DNA from: QPIN01 sp965224575
GTDB lineage: Bacteria; Pseudomonadota; Gammaproteobacteria; Methylococcales; Methylomonadaceae
NCBI GenBank assembly: GCA_965224575.1
Contig: CBDCZQ010000006.1
Coordinates: forward strand, 1,116,001 to 1,180,000
Direction of reading: 5' to 3'
DNA length: 64,000 nt
The translations under genes were made by a program, and so were the position numbers. Shown here one piece after another: positions 17,857 through 26,302 of this stretch (within the stretch, counting starts at the first letter, position 1; each line of letters starts with the position of its first letter). A model generated the notes under the pieces. It made no database searches, was not told where the DNA came from, and saw only the letters and a list, made by a program, of their open reading frames with translations.

Positions 17857-19077
17857 ATGGCAAATGAATTAGAACAAATTGATTTTATCTGGGAAGGTAA
17901 GGATAGAGCAGGTAACAAATCAGGGGGTGAAATTAGTGCTTTAAGCGAACTTATTGCCCGTGCTGATGTTCGAAAGATGGGTTATATTCTTAAAAAAATA
18001 AAGAAAAAACCCAAGCCGTTATTTGGGGCTAAAACACAGGCAATTACACCAGGTGATATTTGTATTTTTGCACGTCAATTGGCAACGATGCTTGAGTCTG
18101 GTGTTCCACTGGTGCAAGCTTTTGACATTATAGGAAAAGGGAATAAAAACCCTAGTATGGCGGAGTTATTATTATCTATTAAGGCTGACGTTGAAGGTGG
18201 TGATACCTTGTCAGAAGCGTTAGGTAGAAGAAGCATTTATTTTGATGATCTCTTCTGTAGCTTAGTTGAGGCAGGTGAACAAGCGGGTGTACTTGAAGGC
18301 TTGCTGGATAAAATAGCAACTTATAAAGAAAAATCTGAATCTATTAAGAAAAAAGTAAAAAAAGCATTAACTTATCCAGTAGCAGTATTAGTTGTAGCAT
18401 TTATTGTAACAGCTATTTTGCTTATCTTTGTGGTACCAGTCTTTGAAGATTTATTTAAAAGTTTTGGTGCAGATTTACCTGCTTTTACAAAGTTTGTTAT
18501 CGCTTTATCAGAATGGGCTCAGTCCTGGTGGTGGGCGGTATTATTAGGGCTATTTTCTGCTTTTAAAATATTTGATTTTTTTAAAAAACGATCAGCTAAA
18601 TTCCGACATTTCTTAGATAAAACGTTGCTTAAACTCCCTGTCGTCGGTGACATTATTTATCAATCTTCTGTTGCACGTTTTGGACGAACTTTATCTATTA
18701 TGTCTGCGGCAGGTGTTCCTTTAGTTGATGCTTTAGAGTCAGTTGCAGGCGCTTGTGGAAATATTATTTTTTATGAAGCCGTTTTAAAGATTCGTGATGA
18801 TGTATCGACAGGACAACGTTTACAATATTCTATGCAACAAGTGGGTATTTTTCCCCACATGATGGTACAAATGGTTGCTATTGGAGAAGAGTCAGGAAAA
18901 ATCGACACAATGCTTGATAAAACCGCTGATTTTTATGAGGAAGAAGTTGACAATATGGTCGATAATTTAAGTAGCTTAATGGAGCCTTTTATTATGGTAA
19001 TTTTAGGGACTTTAGTAGGCGGATTAATTGTGGCAATGTACTTACCTATCTTTAAGTTAGGTGCGGTAGTAGGATAA
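17857..19077 (+). CDS. pilC: Type IV pilus inner-membrane platform protein PilC
   Basis: PilC is the membrane platform that couples the PilB motor to the growing pilus. It starts two bases after the pilB stop. Two repeated T2SSF domains are visible (CIFARQLATMLESGVPLVQAFDII and FGRTLSIMSAAGVPLVDALESV), each followed by membrane helices (YPVAVLVVAFIVTAILLIFVV; PFIMVILGTLVGGLIVAMYLP). The 406-aa length is standard. Downstream lies the unusual receptor-rhodanese gene in place of the expected pilD. Confidence 0.96.
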   Translation: MANELEQIDFIWEGKDRAGNKSGGEISALSELIARADVRKMGYILKKIKKKPKPLFGAKTQAITPGDICIFARQLATMLESGVPLVQAFDIIGKGNKNPSMAELLLSIKADVEGGDTLSEALGRRSIYFDDLFCSLVEAGEQAGVLEGLLDKIATYKEKSESIKKKVKKALTYPVAVLVVAFIVTAILLIFVVPVFEDLFKSFGADLPAFTKFVIALSEWAQSWWWAVLLGLFSAFKIFDFFKKRSAKFRHFLDKTLLKLPVVGDIIYQSSVARFGRTLSIMSAAGVPLVDALESVAGACGNIIFYEAVLKIRDDVSTGQRLQYSMQQVGIFPHMMVQMVAIGEESGKIDTMLDKTADFYEEEVDNMVDNLSSLMEPFIMVILGTLVGGLIVAMYLPIFKLGAVVG

Positions 19078-19092
19078 TTTTAGGTAAACAAT

Positions 19093-20229
19093 ATGTCCAG
19101 TTCTGAAGTTGATAAAACTAAACAATTATTGGTAACAACTCAAAAATTAAGTAAAAGTGCTGAAGAAACAACAAAAACAGTTCAGCAAATAAAAGCCATT
19201 AATGGCTCGTTAGTTGATATTACTCAAAAGCAATATCAAGTAGTGAATCAAGTTTTTTCTGATGGCGAACATATTAAAGATTCTTTAGCTGAATCAGTTA
19301 ACAAAGCTGATAGTTCTCTTTCGGTTTTGAATAAAACTGTGAACCAGATGGAAGTAGAATTCAGTCGTATTGAAGAAAGTATACATTTATTTGATAAAAT
19401 TAGAGAAAGTACACAATCGTTAAATAATGTAGCTCGTCATACAAAAATGCTGGCACTAAATACTGCTGTACTTGGCGGTTCTTTGGGCAAAGACGGTAGT
19501 GGAATTAATATTGTTGCCGATGAAATGCAAGGATTAGTTAAAACCTGTGAAGGAGCCTCTAAGCATATTGATAACGTTGTAACATCTGCTCGAGATAATG
19601 TTCAAGCTATTGTTAAAATCAATAGAGAACATATGCAAGCAAGTCTTGAAAATACCTTGGCAGTACAACAAGCCTTACAATCATTAATTACTCTGTTTAA
19701 AGGCAATGAAAATGAAGAATCTGACCTTAAAACACCTTCAGTAAATTCAATTATTACAGCAGTGAGCGTTATTGAACAATTAGCTAATCAGGTGACTGGA
19801 ATAGTAGAAGAAACTAAAGTAAAAACAGAAACTCTGAATAATGAAGTTGAAGTAGCTAACCAAGCGGTTTCTGACTTAATTGGTGTTGTCACTAATAAAC
19901 CTATTATTAACATTTCCCCAGCGGAAGCACTTGATAAATTATCAACTTACCGGATTATTGATGTTAGACGAACTGATGAGTTTAATGATAAATTAGGCCA
20001 CATTCTGAATGCAAAATTATGCACGATTAATGAAACAAGTTTTAAACAAAAGCTTATTTCATTAAATAAAGATGCTCGCTACCTCTTTGTTTGCCGAAGT
20101 GGGGGACGCTCTTCAAAAGCCGCCCGGATTGCTCAAGCAGTAGGTTTTCCACATATATTTAATCTTGATGGTGGTATGTTAGCCTGGGATAAATGCCAGC
20201 TACCTGTTGCGAGAGAAACTAATCCATAA
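19093..20229 (+). CDS. Soluble methyl-accepting-chemotaxis-like protein fused to a rhodanese domain
   Basis: Residues 1 to about 250 are almost entirely alpha-helical coiled coil, with no membrane segment. They include NVARHTKMLALNTAVLGG and a VADEMQGLVKTCEGASKHI stretch, which resemble the hairpin tip and adaptation helices of chemoreceptors. Residues from about 268 to 372 form a rhodanese domain: YRIIDVRRTDEF, then the loop CRSGGRSS with the catalytic-type cysteine at 334, and NLDGGMLAWDK. The gene starts 15 bases after pilC, so it is probably part of the pilus operon. I know of no described protein with this role. It might sense redox or reduced sulfur and signal to twitching motility; that is inference. 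Confidence 0.8.
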   Translation: MSSSEVDKTKQLLVTTQKLSKSAEETTKTVQQIKAINGSLVDITQKQYQVVNQVFSDGEHIKDSLAESVNKADSSLSVLNKTVNQMEVEFSRIEESIHLFDKIRESTQSLNNVARHTKMLALNTAVLGGSLGKDGSGINIVADEMQGLVKTCEGASKHIDNVVTSARDNVQAIVKINREHMQASLENTLAVQQALQSLITLFKGNENEESDLKTPSVNSIITAVSVIEQLANQVTGIVEETKVKTETLNNEVEVANQAVSDLIGVVTNKPIINISPAEALDKLSTYRIIDVRRTDEFNDKLGHILNAKLCTINETSFKQKLISLNKDARYLFVCRSGGRSSKAARIAQAVGFPHIFNLDGGMLAWDKCQLPVARETNP

Positions 20230-20301
20230 GTTTTTCAACAACATAAGGTTCTACTTTTGAACCTAAATAGATTAAATTAAGATACAATCTATACTTAGGT
20301 A

Positions 20302-20460
20302 ACTGGAAACAAATAACCCAGCCACCCATCTTACTTGTCTTTTTGTCCGTCTTTGAGATTGCTGTAACAGTTACGTAGCCAGCTATGCGTCCGTTACAGC
20401 AATCTCAAAGACAAACAAAAAAATCCTGCGCAAAATATGGGTGGGTTATTTATTTCCAGT
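20302..20460. repeat. Palindromic element D (about 159 bp)
   Basis: The arms are ACTGGAAACAAATAACCCAG with CCACCCAT and, inverted, ATGGGTGGGTTATTTATTTC ending CCAGT at 20460. Inside is a second strong inverted repeat (TGAGATTGCTGTAAC and its complement). The centre at 20370-20390 reads TTACGTAGCCAGCTATGCGT. It sits between the receptor-rhodanese gene and pilD. With element E it fills the 403-bp gap 20230-20632. Confidence 0.85.
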
Positions 20461-20612
20461 TGCTTTAGCGCAGTTACGGATGCGGATTTCTATCGGTCAA
20501 GCGTTTCTGATGGTTGCGCTTGCTATGCGCCCATTTCAGTGCCTTATTATCGACAAAAATCAACTCGCTATAAATTCCGTATTCGTAACCGCGCGAAGTA
20601 TATTAAAACTTT
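20461..20612. repeat. Palindromic element E (about 150 bp)
   Basis: The left end GCGCAGTTACGGATGCGGA is an imperfect inverted match to the right end TCCGTATTCGTAACCGCGC. The centre near 20515-20532 reads TTGCGCTTGCTATGCGCC, whose complement contains GCGCATAGC as in element A. Partial copies occur at 16014, 28075 and 44157. It is directly adjacent to element D and stops about 20 bases before the pilD ATG. Confidence 0.75.
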
Positions 20613-20632
20613 ATTTAAAATAAAAAAAATTT

Positions 20633-21511
20633 ATGGAAGCCCTATTTTCTATCCTTCAATCTTCTCCACTATTGCTAACCTCAATTATTTTTGTCATTGG
20701 TTTGATGATTGGAAGCTTTTTGAATGTTGTGATTTATCGCTTGCCTATGATGATGCAAAGAGAATGGAAAAAAGAATGTTTAGAATATTTGGAACTAGAA
20801 CAGCCCGAAGATGATAATGAACCTTTTAATCTAACACTGCCTTTATCACGATGCCCTGGTTGCAATACGGCGATAAAGCCCTATCAAAATATCCCTGTTA
20901 TTAGTTATCTTTTTTTACAAGGGAAATGTGCTAAATGTAAAATTCATATTTCTTTACGGTATCCACTGATAGAAAGTTTTACAGGCATTGTTTCAGCTGT
21001 TGTTGCCTGGCATTTCGGATACAGCGTTGAAATGCTCTTTGCACTAATACTCACTTGGTCTCTAGTTGCGTTAAGTTTTATTGACATTGATCATCAATTA
21101 TTACCTGACTCAATCAACTTTCCTTTGCTTTGGTTAGGATTATTTTTAAGTTTGTTTTCTATTTATACAGACCCAAGTTCAAGTATTATCGGAGCATTGG
21201 CAGGTTATTTAAGCTTATGGACGGTATATCAAGGGTTTAAAATAGTAACAGGAAAAGAAGGCATGGGTTATGGTGATTTTAAATTACTGGCTGTATTTGG
21301 TGCCTGGCTTGGTTGGCAATATTTACCCTTAATTATTTTACTTTCCTCTTTAGTTGGTGCGATTATCGGCATCTCAATGGTAGTATTTGTTAAAAAAGAC
21401 AAAAATGTTCCAATACCGTTTGGGCCTTATCTAGCTGTAGCAGGATGGATAGCTTTATTATGGGGTGATAAAATAAATGGTCTGTATCTTAATGTAACTG
21501 GCTTAAATTAA
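20633..21511 (+). CDS. pilD: Prepilin peptidase / N-methyltransferase PilD
   Basis: PilD cleaves the leader of type IV prepilins and methylates the new N-terminus at the inner membrane. The N-terminal helix FVIGLMIGSFLNVVIYRLP is typical, followed by the cytoplasmic zinc domain with CPGC...CAKC. The two catalytic aspartates lie in FIDIDHQLLPD and GMGYGDFKLL. About eight membrane segments are evident, and the C-terminal PFGPYLAVAG is canonical. The length of 292 aa is normal. Its stop TAA lies in the first bases of a repeat element. coaE, zapD and yacG follow as in many gammaproteobacteria. Confidence 0.96.
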   Translation: MEALFSILQSSPLLLTSIIFVIGLMIGSFLNVVIYRLPMMMQREWKKECLEYLELEQPEDDNEPFNLTLPLSRCPGCNTAIKPYQNIPVISYLFLQGKCAKCKIHISLRYPLIESFTGIVSAVVAWHFGYSVEMLFALILTWSLVALSFIDIDHQLLPDSINFPLLWLGLFLSLFSIYTDPSSSIIGALAGYLSLWTVYQGFKIVTGKEGMGYGDFKLLAVFGAWLGWQYLPLIILLSSLVGAIIGISMVVFVKKDKNVPIPFGPYLAVAGWIALLWGDKINGLYLNVTGLN

Positions 21512-21570
21512 GGGCACCTTTATTAATTGTGGACTCAATTTTTCTTTCATCAATTAATAGAGGTGCCCTT
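21508..21570. repeat. Element B, arm-only deletion form (about 63 bp)
   Basis: TTAAGGGCACCTTTATTAAT and its inverted copy ATTAATAGAGGTGCCCTT are separated by only about 25 bases; the middle of the element is missing. Its first bases provide the pilD stop codon and its last bases overlap the start of element C. Confidence 0.75.
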
Positions 21571-21732
21571 AAGGAACCTCTGATCAAGTCCAATTATTTT
21601 TAGCTTGCTAAAACTGCCGATATTTTCCACGAAGATCGGTGCAATAGAGTGACTATTACGTCTCACTTCGTGAAAAATAGCGACAGCTTTTTCTGCGCTA
21701 AATTCTAATCGACTTAATCAGAGGTTCCTTAA
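21569..21732. repeat. Palindromic element C, copy 1 (about 164 bp)
   Basis: The ends are TTAAGGAACCTCTGAT and ATCAGAGGTTCCTTAA. The arms continue with matching blocks around TTTTAGC/GCGCTAAA and CGAAG/CTTCG. The centre at 21639-21660 contains CAATAGAGTGACTATTACG. It ends exactly one base before the coaE GTG, so AGAGG in its right end is the only ribosome-site-like sequence for coaE. A second copy lies inverted at 23543-23707. Confidence 0.85.
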
Positions 21733-22341
21733 GTGTTAAAAATTGGTTTAACAGGTGGCATTGGGAGTGGAAAATCTACTATAGCTGACTTATTTAAAAC
21801 TTTATTTAATATTCCAATTATTGATGCAGATATTATTGCTCGCCAATTGGTCGAACCAGGGCAGAAAGCACTGTTTTTAATACAGAACAAATTTGGACAG
21901 TCTGTTATCAATCAAAATGGAGCATTAGATAGAGATAAACTAAGAGAAATTATTTTTACAGACCCAGCTAAAAAAAAACAGCTTGAAGAAATTTTGCACC
22001 CTCTTATTTATAGTGAAATGCAATCAATTTTTGATAAGCAAAATTCATCATATAGTATTCTTTGCATCCCTCTTTTAATGGAAACTAAGCATTGTAGCTT
22101 TGTGGATAGGGTTCTAGTGGTTGATTGCTCCGTTGAAGTACAGATTGAAAGAGTAATGAGGCGAGATAAGCAATCTAAAAACATGATTATGTCTATCGTA
22201 TCTAGTCAAGTTTCTCGTCAATACCGCTTGTCTCACACAAATGATGTTATTGAGAATACAAAATCAACTAATCAACTTGCAGAACAAGTCAAAAAGCTTC
22301 ACAATCAATACTTAAATTTAGCAATTCTAAATTCAGAATAA
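21733..22341 (+). CDS. coaE: Dephospho-CoA kinase
   Basis: CoaE phosphorylates dephospho-CoA in the last step of coenzyme A synthesis. The protein begins MLKIGLTGGIGSGKST, with the P-loop at residues 7-16 (start codon GTG). IPIIDADIIARQLVEPG, ILHPLIYSEM and DRVLVVDCSVEVQIERVMRRD are family motifs. The 202-aa length is normal. Its start codon directly follows a palindromic element, so its translation depends on a site inside that repeat. Position between pilD and zapD agrees with the usual gammaproteobacterial order. Confidence 0.95.
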   Translation: MLKIGLTGGIGSGKSTIADLFKTLFNIPIIDADIIARQLVEPGQKALFLIQNKFGQSVINQNGALDRDKLREIIFTDPAKKKQLEEILHPLIYSEMQSIFDKQNSSYSILCIPLLMETKHCSFVDRVLVVDCSVEVQIERVMRRDKQSKNMIMSIVSSQVSRQYRLSHTNDVIENTKSTNQLAEQVKKLHNQYLNLAILNSE

Positions 22342-22471
22342 CAATAGTAGCAATATAGCTACATAGGAATAGGTGTTTGATTGACTTGTGAGTTTGGCTT
22401 TGAAAAATAAGCCAGAATTAGACGCACAAGTTATTTTACCTTCCCTATTATAGACTTAGGAAATACTGTTT

Positions 22472-23242
22472 GTGAGTACTCACACTTTTTATGAGTTCCC
22501 TCTTAACGAGAGAATTCGAGTTTTTATGCGATTAGAACAACTTTTTCAGCAGTTTGAGCATTTTGTTGGAGGGACAACGGTTTTTGATAAAAGAGCGGCA
22601 ATTTCTGCTTTGCTTGATATTATGAAAATTTTTAATCGGAATGATTTAAAATCTGAAATATTAAAGGAATTAGATCGACAATCAAAAACGTTAAGTGATT
22701 TATTGAGTAATAAAGAAATAGATTCAGAGAAGTTAGACCGGTTTATTAATAGTGTTAATGGTTTGAGTAAAAACCTCTATAAAGCGAATGGAAAAATCGG
22801 TGTTAAAATAATGGAAAGTGGTTTATTCAAAAGTATTTCACAACGCAGTTCAATACCGGGTGGAATGTGTTCTTTTGATCTGCCAGAATATCATTATTGG
22901 TTAGAACAGGGACATAATATTCAACAACAAGATTTAAACCAATGGATTGAACCTTTTGTTGGTATTCGAAATGCACTAAAATTTATCCTCAATTTTATTC
23001 GCCAAAGTAGTACGCCAACTCAAGAAATAGCTGAATCCGGTTTTTTTCAATCAGGTCTAGAGCAAGCAAAGCCTTTTCAGTTGCTTAGAGTAGCTATTGA
23101 AAGTTCATCCCCTTGTTTTGCAGAAATTAGTGGTGGAAAACAGAGGTTTACTATTCGTTTTATGAGTAAATCACCAGATAAGGTGCGACCAAGTCAAGTT
23201 GGCGATAATATTTCATTTTCACTCACTAGGTGTGCATTTTAA
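22472..23242 (+). CDS. zapD: Cell division protein ZapD
   Basis: ZapD (YacF) binds the FtsZ C-terminus and bundles FtsZ filaments at the division ring. The GTG-started protein of 256 aa carries the family N-terminus FYEFPLNERIRVFMRLEQLF, the helical FEHFVGG region and the C-terminal strands RVAIESSSPCFAEISGGKQRFTIRF-type ending. It is cytosolic. The downstream yacG overlaps its stop codon (TAATG). ftsZ itself lies 30 kb away in the same window. Confidence 0.95.
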   Translation: MSTHTFYEFPLNERIRVFMRLEQLFQQFEHFVGGTTVFDKRAAISALLDIMKIFNRNDLKSEILKELDRQSKTLSDLLSNKEIDSEKLDRFINSVNGLSKNLYKANGKIGVKIMESGLFKSISQRSSIPGGMCSFDLPEYHYWLEQGHNIQQQDLNQWIEPFVGIRNALKFILNFIRQSSTPTQEIAESGFFQSGLEQAKPFQLLRVAIESSSPCFAEISGGKQRFTIRFMSKSPDKVRPSQVGDNISFSLTRCAF

Positions 23243-23445
23243 TGTCCAGTACAGACAATGCAAAACAAATGATTGTTTCTTGTCCAACTTGTCAAGGGCA
23301 GGTTGTTTGGGATTCATTACAAAAATATAGACCTTTTTGTAGTGAGCGCTGTAAGCTAATTGATTTAGGTGAATGGGCGGCGGAAGAGAAAAAAATTCCG
23401 GGTGAGTCTGTTTATTTAGGTTCAGAAATAGATTATGACACTTAG
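23242..23445 (+). CDS. yacG: DNA gyrase inhibitor YacG
   Basis: YacG is a small zinc protein that binds GyrB. The chosen start is the ATG overlapping the zapD stop (TAATG), giving 67 residues; an earlier in-frame GTG is less likely. The zinc ligands are in CPTCQG and FCSERCKLIDLGEWA. Overlap with zapD indicates translational coupling. The product is full length for the family. Confidence 0.93.
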   Translation: MSSTDNAKQMIVSCPTCQGQVVWDSLQKYRPFCSERCKLIDLGEWAAEEKKIPGESVYLGSEIDYDT

Positions 23446-23542
23446 ACTTCTTATTAAGATTCCCCTATAACCTCTGCTTTACCTAGATTCTTAAAAAAAA
23501 TTGAATTTTCATTTAGATTTTTACTCTTAAATAGCACTTTGT

Positions 23543-23707
23543 TTAAGGAATCTCTGATTAAGTTGATTAGAATTTAGCGCAGAAAAAACTGTCGCTATTT
23601 TTTACGAAGTGAGACGTAATAGTCACTCTATTGCACCGGTCTTCGTGGAAAATATCAGCAGTTTTAGCAAGCTAAAAATAATTGGACTTGATTAGAGATT
23701 CCTTAAG
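23543..23707. repeat. Palindromic element C, copy 2 (inverted)
   Basis: This is a near-identical copy of the element at 21569 in opposite orientation, starting TTAAGGAATCTCTGATTAAG and ending GATTAGAGATTCCTTAA, with the centre at 23613-23634 (CGTAATAGTCACTCTATTGC). It fills much of the 358-bp gap 23446-23803, in which no gene is seen. The two copies bracket coaE-zapD-yacG. Confidence 0.85.
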
Positions 23708-23803
23708 TCTCATTCCGTAAGAGGGAATAACAAATAATAACCAAAGATGATTCAAAAGAGGCTATTAAATTTAGGTAAATCTTATGAGTGCTAATTATCA
23801 ACT

Positions 23804-25072
23804 ATGAAAACTCCAGTCCTACTTTTTATTTTAACTGTGCTACCAATTCAAAGCATGCTTTCGATAGTAAACGCTACCGAACTTGTTAACAAAACTTCTA
23901 TCATTCGTGATACAACAACATCGCCCTCCCATTTTGTGGTTAGAGATGGGCAAATAATCAATCGTGTTGAAAAAAAAGCATTATTTTTTAAAGGGATCGG
24001 ATATTCTCCTTACCTACCGGGTGAAAACCCTCTGAAAGGAGCTAGTCCAGGGAATGATGAGCGTTATAAGGAACATTTAACATTGATGGGTAGTATGGGT
24101 GTAAATTATTTGCACGTATTCCCAATGAATATGCCTGAAAAATTTTTTACTCAACTTGATGTTGCAGACATGATGTATGGTCAGGATATCTGGGTAGATG
24201 GATATGTCCCAGATTTTCTTGATGAGGACTATCAAGCGCTTATGTGGGGAATAATTAAGGAAACTATAGATCATACCTATCGAGTTGGTCGTCCTGATCG
24301 CTTAGTGCTTTTTTCAGTAGGAGATGAGTTGCAGGCTAAATCAGTGATTAGTACCAATAACCTTCATCCAAAAGTTAGAAATTTTTCAGGCAAACATATA
24401 GTGGTAACTAACCGTACTCCGACGGAAATAGCGTTGGCTAAATTGATAGATAAGGCTATGGATTATGAGTTAACTCAATATGGCCGTCGTCATTTATATT
24501 GTCATACAAGCTGGACGCATATTGGCCCTTTGAAACGAACTGATCTTGATGTGCCGGAAGGAAATGAGCTATTACCCGATCTAGGGGATTTGATTTGCCT
24601 AAATGTTTATACTTATGCACGAGGCGTGGTCACTTCGTCACCAGGAAGCGTAACGGGTTCAACGTATCAAGGATATCTTGAAGAATTAGCGTCTATAACT
24701 GATAAGCCAATTTTTATTACTCAAGCGGGTCTATCCACTTCACCTTTTGAACCAAAGCCTAAAGAGGCACCTGGATTTGGAGGTCATAAAGAAGAGGAAG
24801 TTTCGACTACTTTTAAAGCTATTTGGAAAGATCTAAAGACAGCGAAAGGCAAGGAAAAATTTTGTGGTATTTCTTTTTTTGAACTGCATGACGAATGGTG
24901 GAAAAGCGGTGAAGACCCAACCGATTCGTCTCGGCATGAGCGAGAAGATCCAGAAGAATGGTTTGGGCTTTTTCGGATAGGGCCTGAGCATCAATTGATA
25001 CCAAAAAAAAATATACCAGATACTTTGCGTACACTTTATAAAAATACGCCTGCTAGAGTTTCTGTGGAATAG
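23804..25072 (+). CDS. Secreted glycoside-hydrolase-like protein (TIM-barrel), 422 aa
   Basis: A signal peptide occupies about residues 1-24 (ending VNATE), so the protein is exported. The core looks like a clan-A (beta/alpha)8 glycosidase: FFKGIGYSPYLPGENP, LMGSMGVNYLHVFPMN, LVLFSVGDEL (candidate acid/base Glu), a central YCHTSW segment, KPIFITQAGLST and, near the end, GISFFELHDEWWKSG and EEWFGLFRIGP. The last two motifs resemble secreted beta-glucan-active or GH2-like enzymes as I remember them. The substrate is unknown. The next gene is an acyltransferase, suggesting a glycan-related pair. The assignment to a GH family is inference. Confidence 0.65.
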   Translation: MKTPVLLFILTVLPIQSMLSIVNATELVNKTSIIRDTTTSPSHFVVRDGQIINRVEKKALFFKGIGYSPYLPGENPLKGASPGNDERYKEHLTLMGSMGVNYLHVFPMNMPEKFFTQLDVADMMYGQDIWVDGYVPDFLDEDYQALMWGIIKETIDHTYRVGRPDRLVLFSVGDELQAKSVISTNNLHPKVRNFSGKHIVVTNRTPTEIALAKLIDKAMDYELTQYGRRHLYCHTSWTHIGPLKRTDLDVPEGNELLPDLGDLICLNVYTYARGVVTSSPGSVTGSTYQGYLEELASITDKPIFITQAGLSTSPFEPKPKEAPGFGGHKEEEVSTTFKAIWKDLKTAKGKEKFCGISFFELHDEWWKSGEDPTDSSRHEREDPEEWFGLFRIGPEHQLIPKKNIPDTLRTLYKNTPARVSVE

Positions 25073-25233
25073 TTAATTAACAAAATGTGGATTTTTAGAA
25101 TCAGCTAATCAATATAAATCTGAACCGAATTTACTTTGTCCAAGATCAGATATTTATTATCTTTAGAGATGAAATTAAGTTTGTGGACTTATTCATCAAT
25201 GCCTGAACAAAATCAATAAAAGCGAAGCGATTT

Positions 25234-26283
25234 ATGCGAATTAATGCATTTGACTATTATCGAGCGATAGCCATCCTGTTTATTGTGAGTGGACATTCAT
25301 TTAATCCTGCTACGGTAACAACGTTTAGTGAAAAAGTACTAGCAAATTTGGTTACAGGAGGCACTTCTTTATTTGTATTTATCTCAGGTTTCTTTTTTCA
25401 TTATGTTTTTTTTCAAAAATTTAACTACGGGTCTTTTTTACTAAAAAAAATAAAAATTGTTTTTTTACCTTATTTACTGTTATCGACATTAGGTTTTTTG
25501 TTACTGGCATTTTATTTTAATCAGTTGCCTTATTTAGATCTATTTATTAAAGGAAAACCAACAGACTGGCAACAATATATTCAATTGTATTTTCAATACT
25601 TATGGTCAGGACGATTATTTATAGCTTATTGGTATATACCGTTTATCATGATTATGTTTGCCCTTTCACCTGTATTTATGAGGCTAATAGAGTTACCACG
25701 ACCGATACAATTAATTATTATTTTAGTCTTTTATTGTGTGTCTTCAATTACCTTACGCCCCTTACACAATTTGTCACCTATTCACTCAGCTATCTACTTT
25801 TTACCCGTATATATGATGGGAATAGTGGTTTCTATTAATAGAGAGAAAGTATTACAAGTCTTGAGAGGTAAGAGTATTTTTCTTGGGATTATAGTTCTTA
25901 TATTAGCAATTTTACAGGTAGTCGTTTATGACATAATTGGAAGTTTCCACAAAGAATCTATTGTTGAATTTGAAAAAATAGATATTATGATCTGGCAAAA
26001 AATGGTGATGTGTTTATTTTTTGTCTCGGTGCTTGATAAATTAGAAAACAAACAAATTCCTTTTCTAAAATATATTGCCGAGACAAGTTTTGCAATTTTT
26101 TTTATACATCCTTGGGTATTTTTCTTTTATGGTTATTATGCTATTTATCAACCCCTAAGTTTTCTTTCCAGCGCAATGTTTACAGTATTTAATTCTGTGT
26201 CTGCCGTTGTCATTAGTTTGATTATTGCCAAGGTTATAAAATTAATTTTTGGGCGTAATAGTCGGTCAATAATTGGTTATTAG
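25234..26283 (+). CDS. Membrane acyltransferase, family 3
   Basis: The protein opens with MRINAFDYYRAIAILFIVSGHSFNP, the standard RxxAixxVxxxH N-terminus of Acyl_transf_3 proteins, in which the His is essential. About ten membrane helices follow. Such enzymes transfer acetyl or other short acyl groups to sugars of O-antigen, glucans or lipids. Together with the upstream secreted glycosidase-like gene this suggests modification of an extracellular or periplasmic glycan. The specific substrate cannot be told. The length of 349 aa is normal. Confidence 0.85.
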   Translation: MRINAFDYYRAIAILFIVSGHSFNPATVTTFSEKVLANLVTGGTSLFVFISGFFFHYVFFQKFNYGSFLLKKIKIVFLPYLLLSTLGFLLLAFYFNQLPYLDLFIKGKPTDWQQYIQLYFQYLWSGRLFIAYWYIPFIMIMFALSPVFMRLIELPRPIQLIIILVFYCVSSITLRPLHNLSPIHSAIYFLPVYMMGIVVSINREKVLQVLRGKSIFLGIIVLILAILQVVVYDIIGSFHKESIVEFEKIDIMIWQKMVMCLFFVSVLDKLENKQIPFLKYIAETSFAIFFIHPWVFFFYGYYAIYQPLSFLSSAMFTVFNSVSAVVISLIIAKVIKLIFGRNSRSIIGY

Positions 26284-26302
26284 AAGGGGGTTACTTATTT
26301 TG

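Noticed and set aside
20437..20814. A 125-aa open frame overlapping the start of pilD
   Set aside because: It runs through repeat elements D/E and then antiphase to pilD; the pilD frame has all family motifs and this frame has none.
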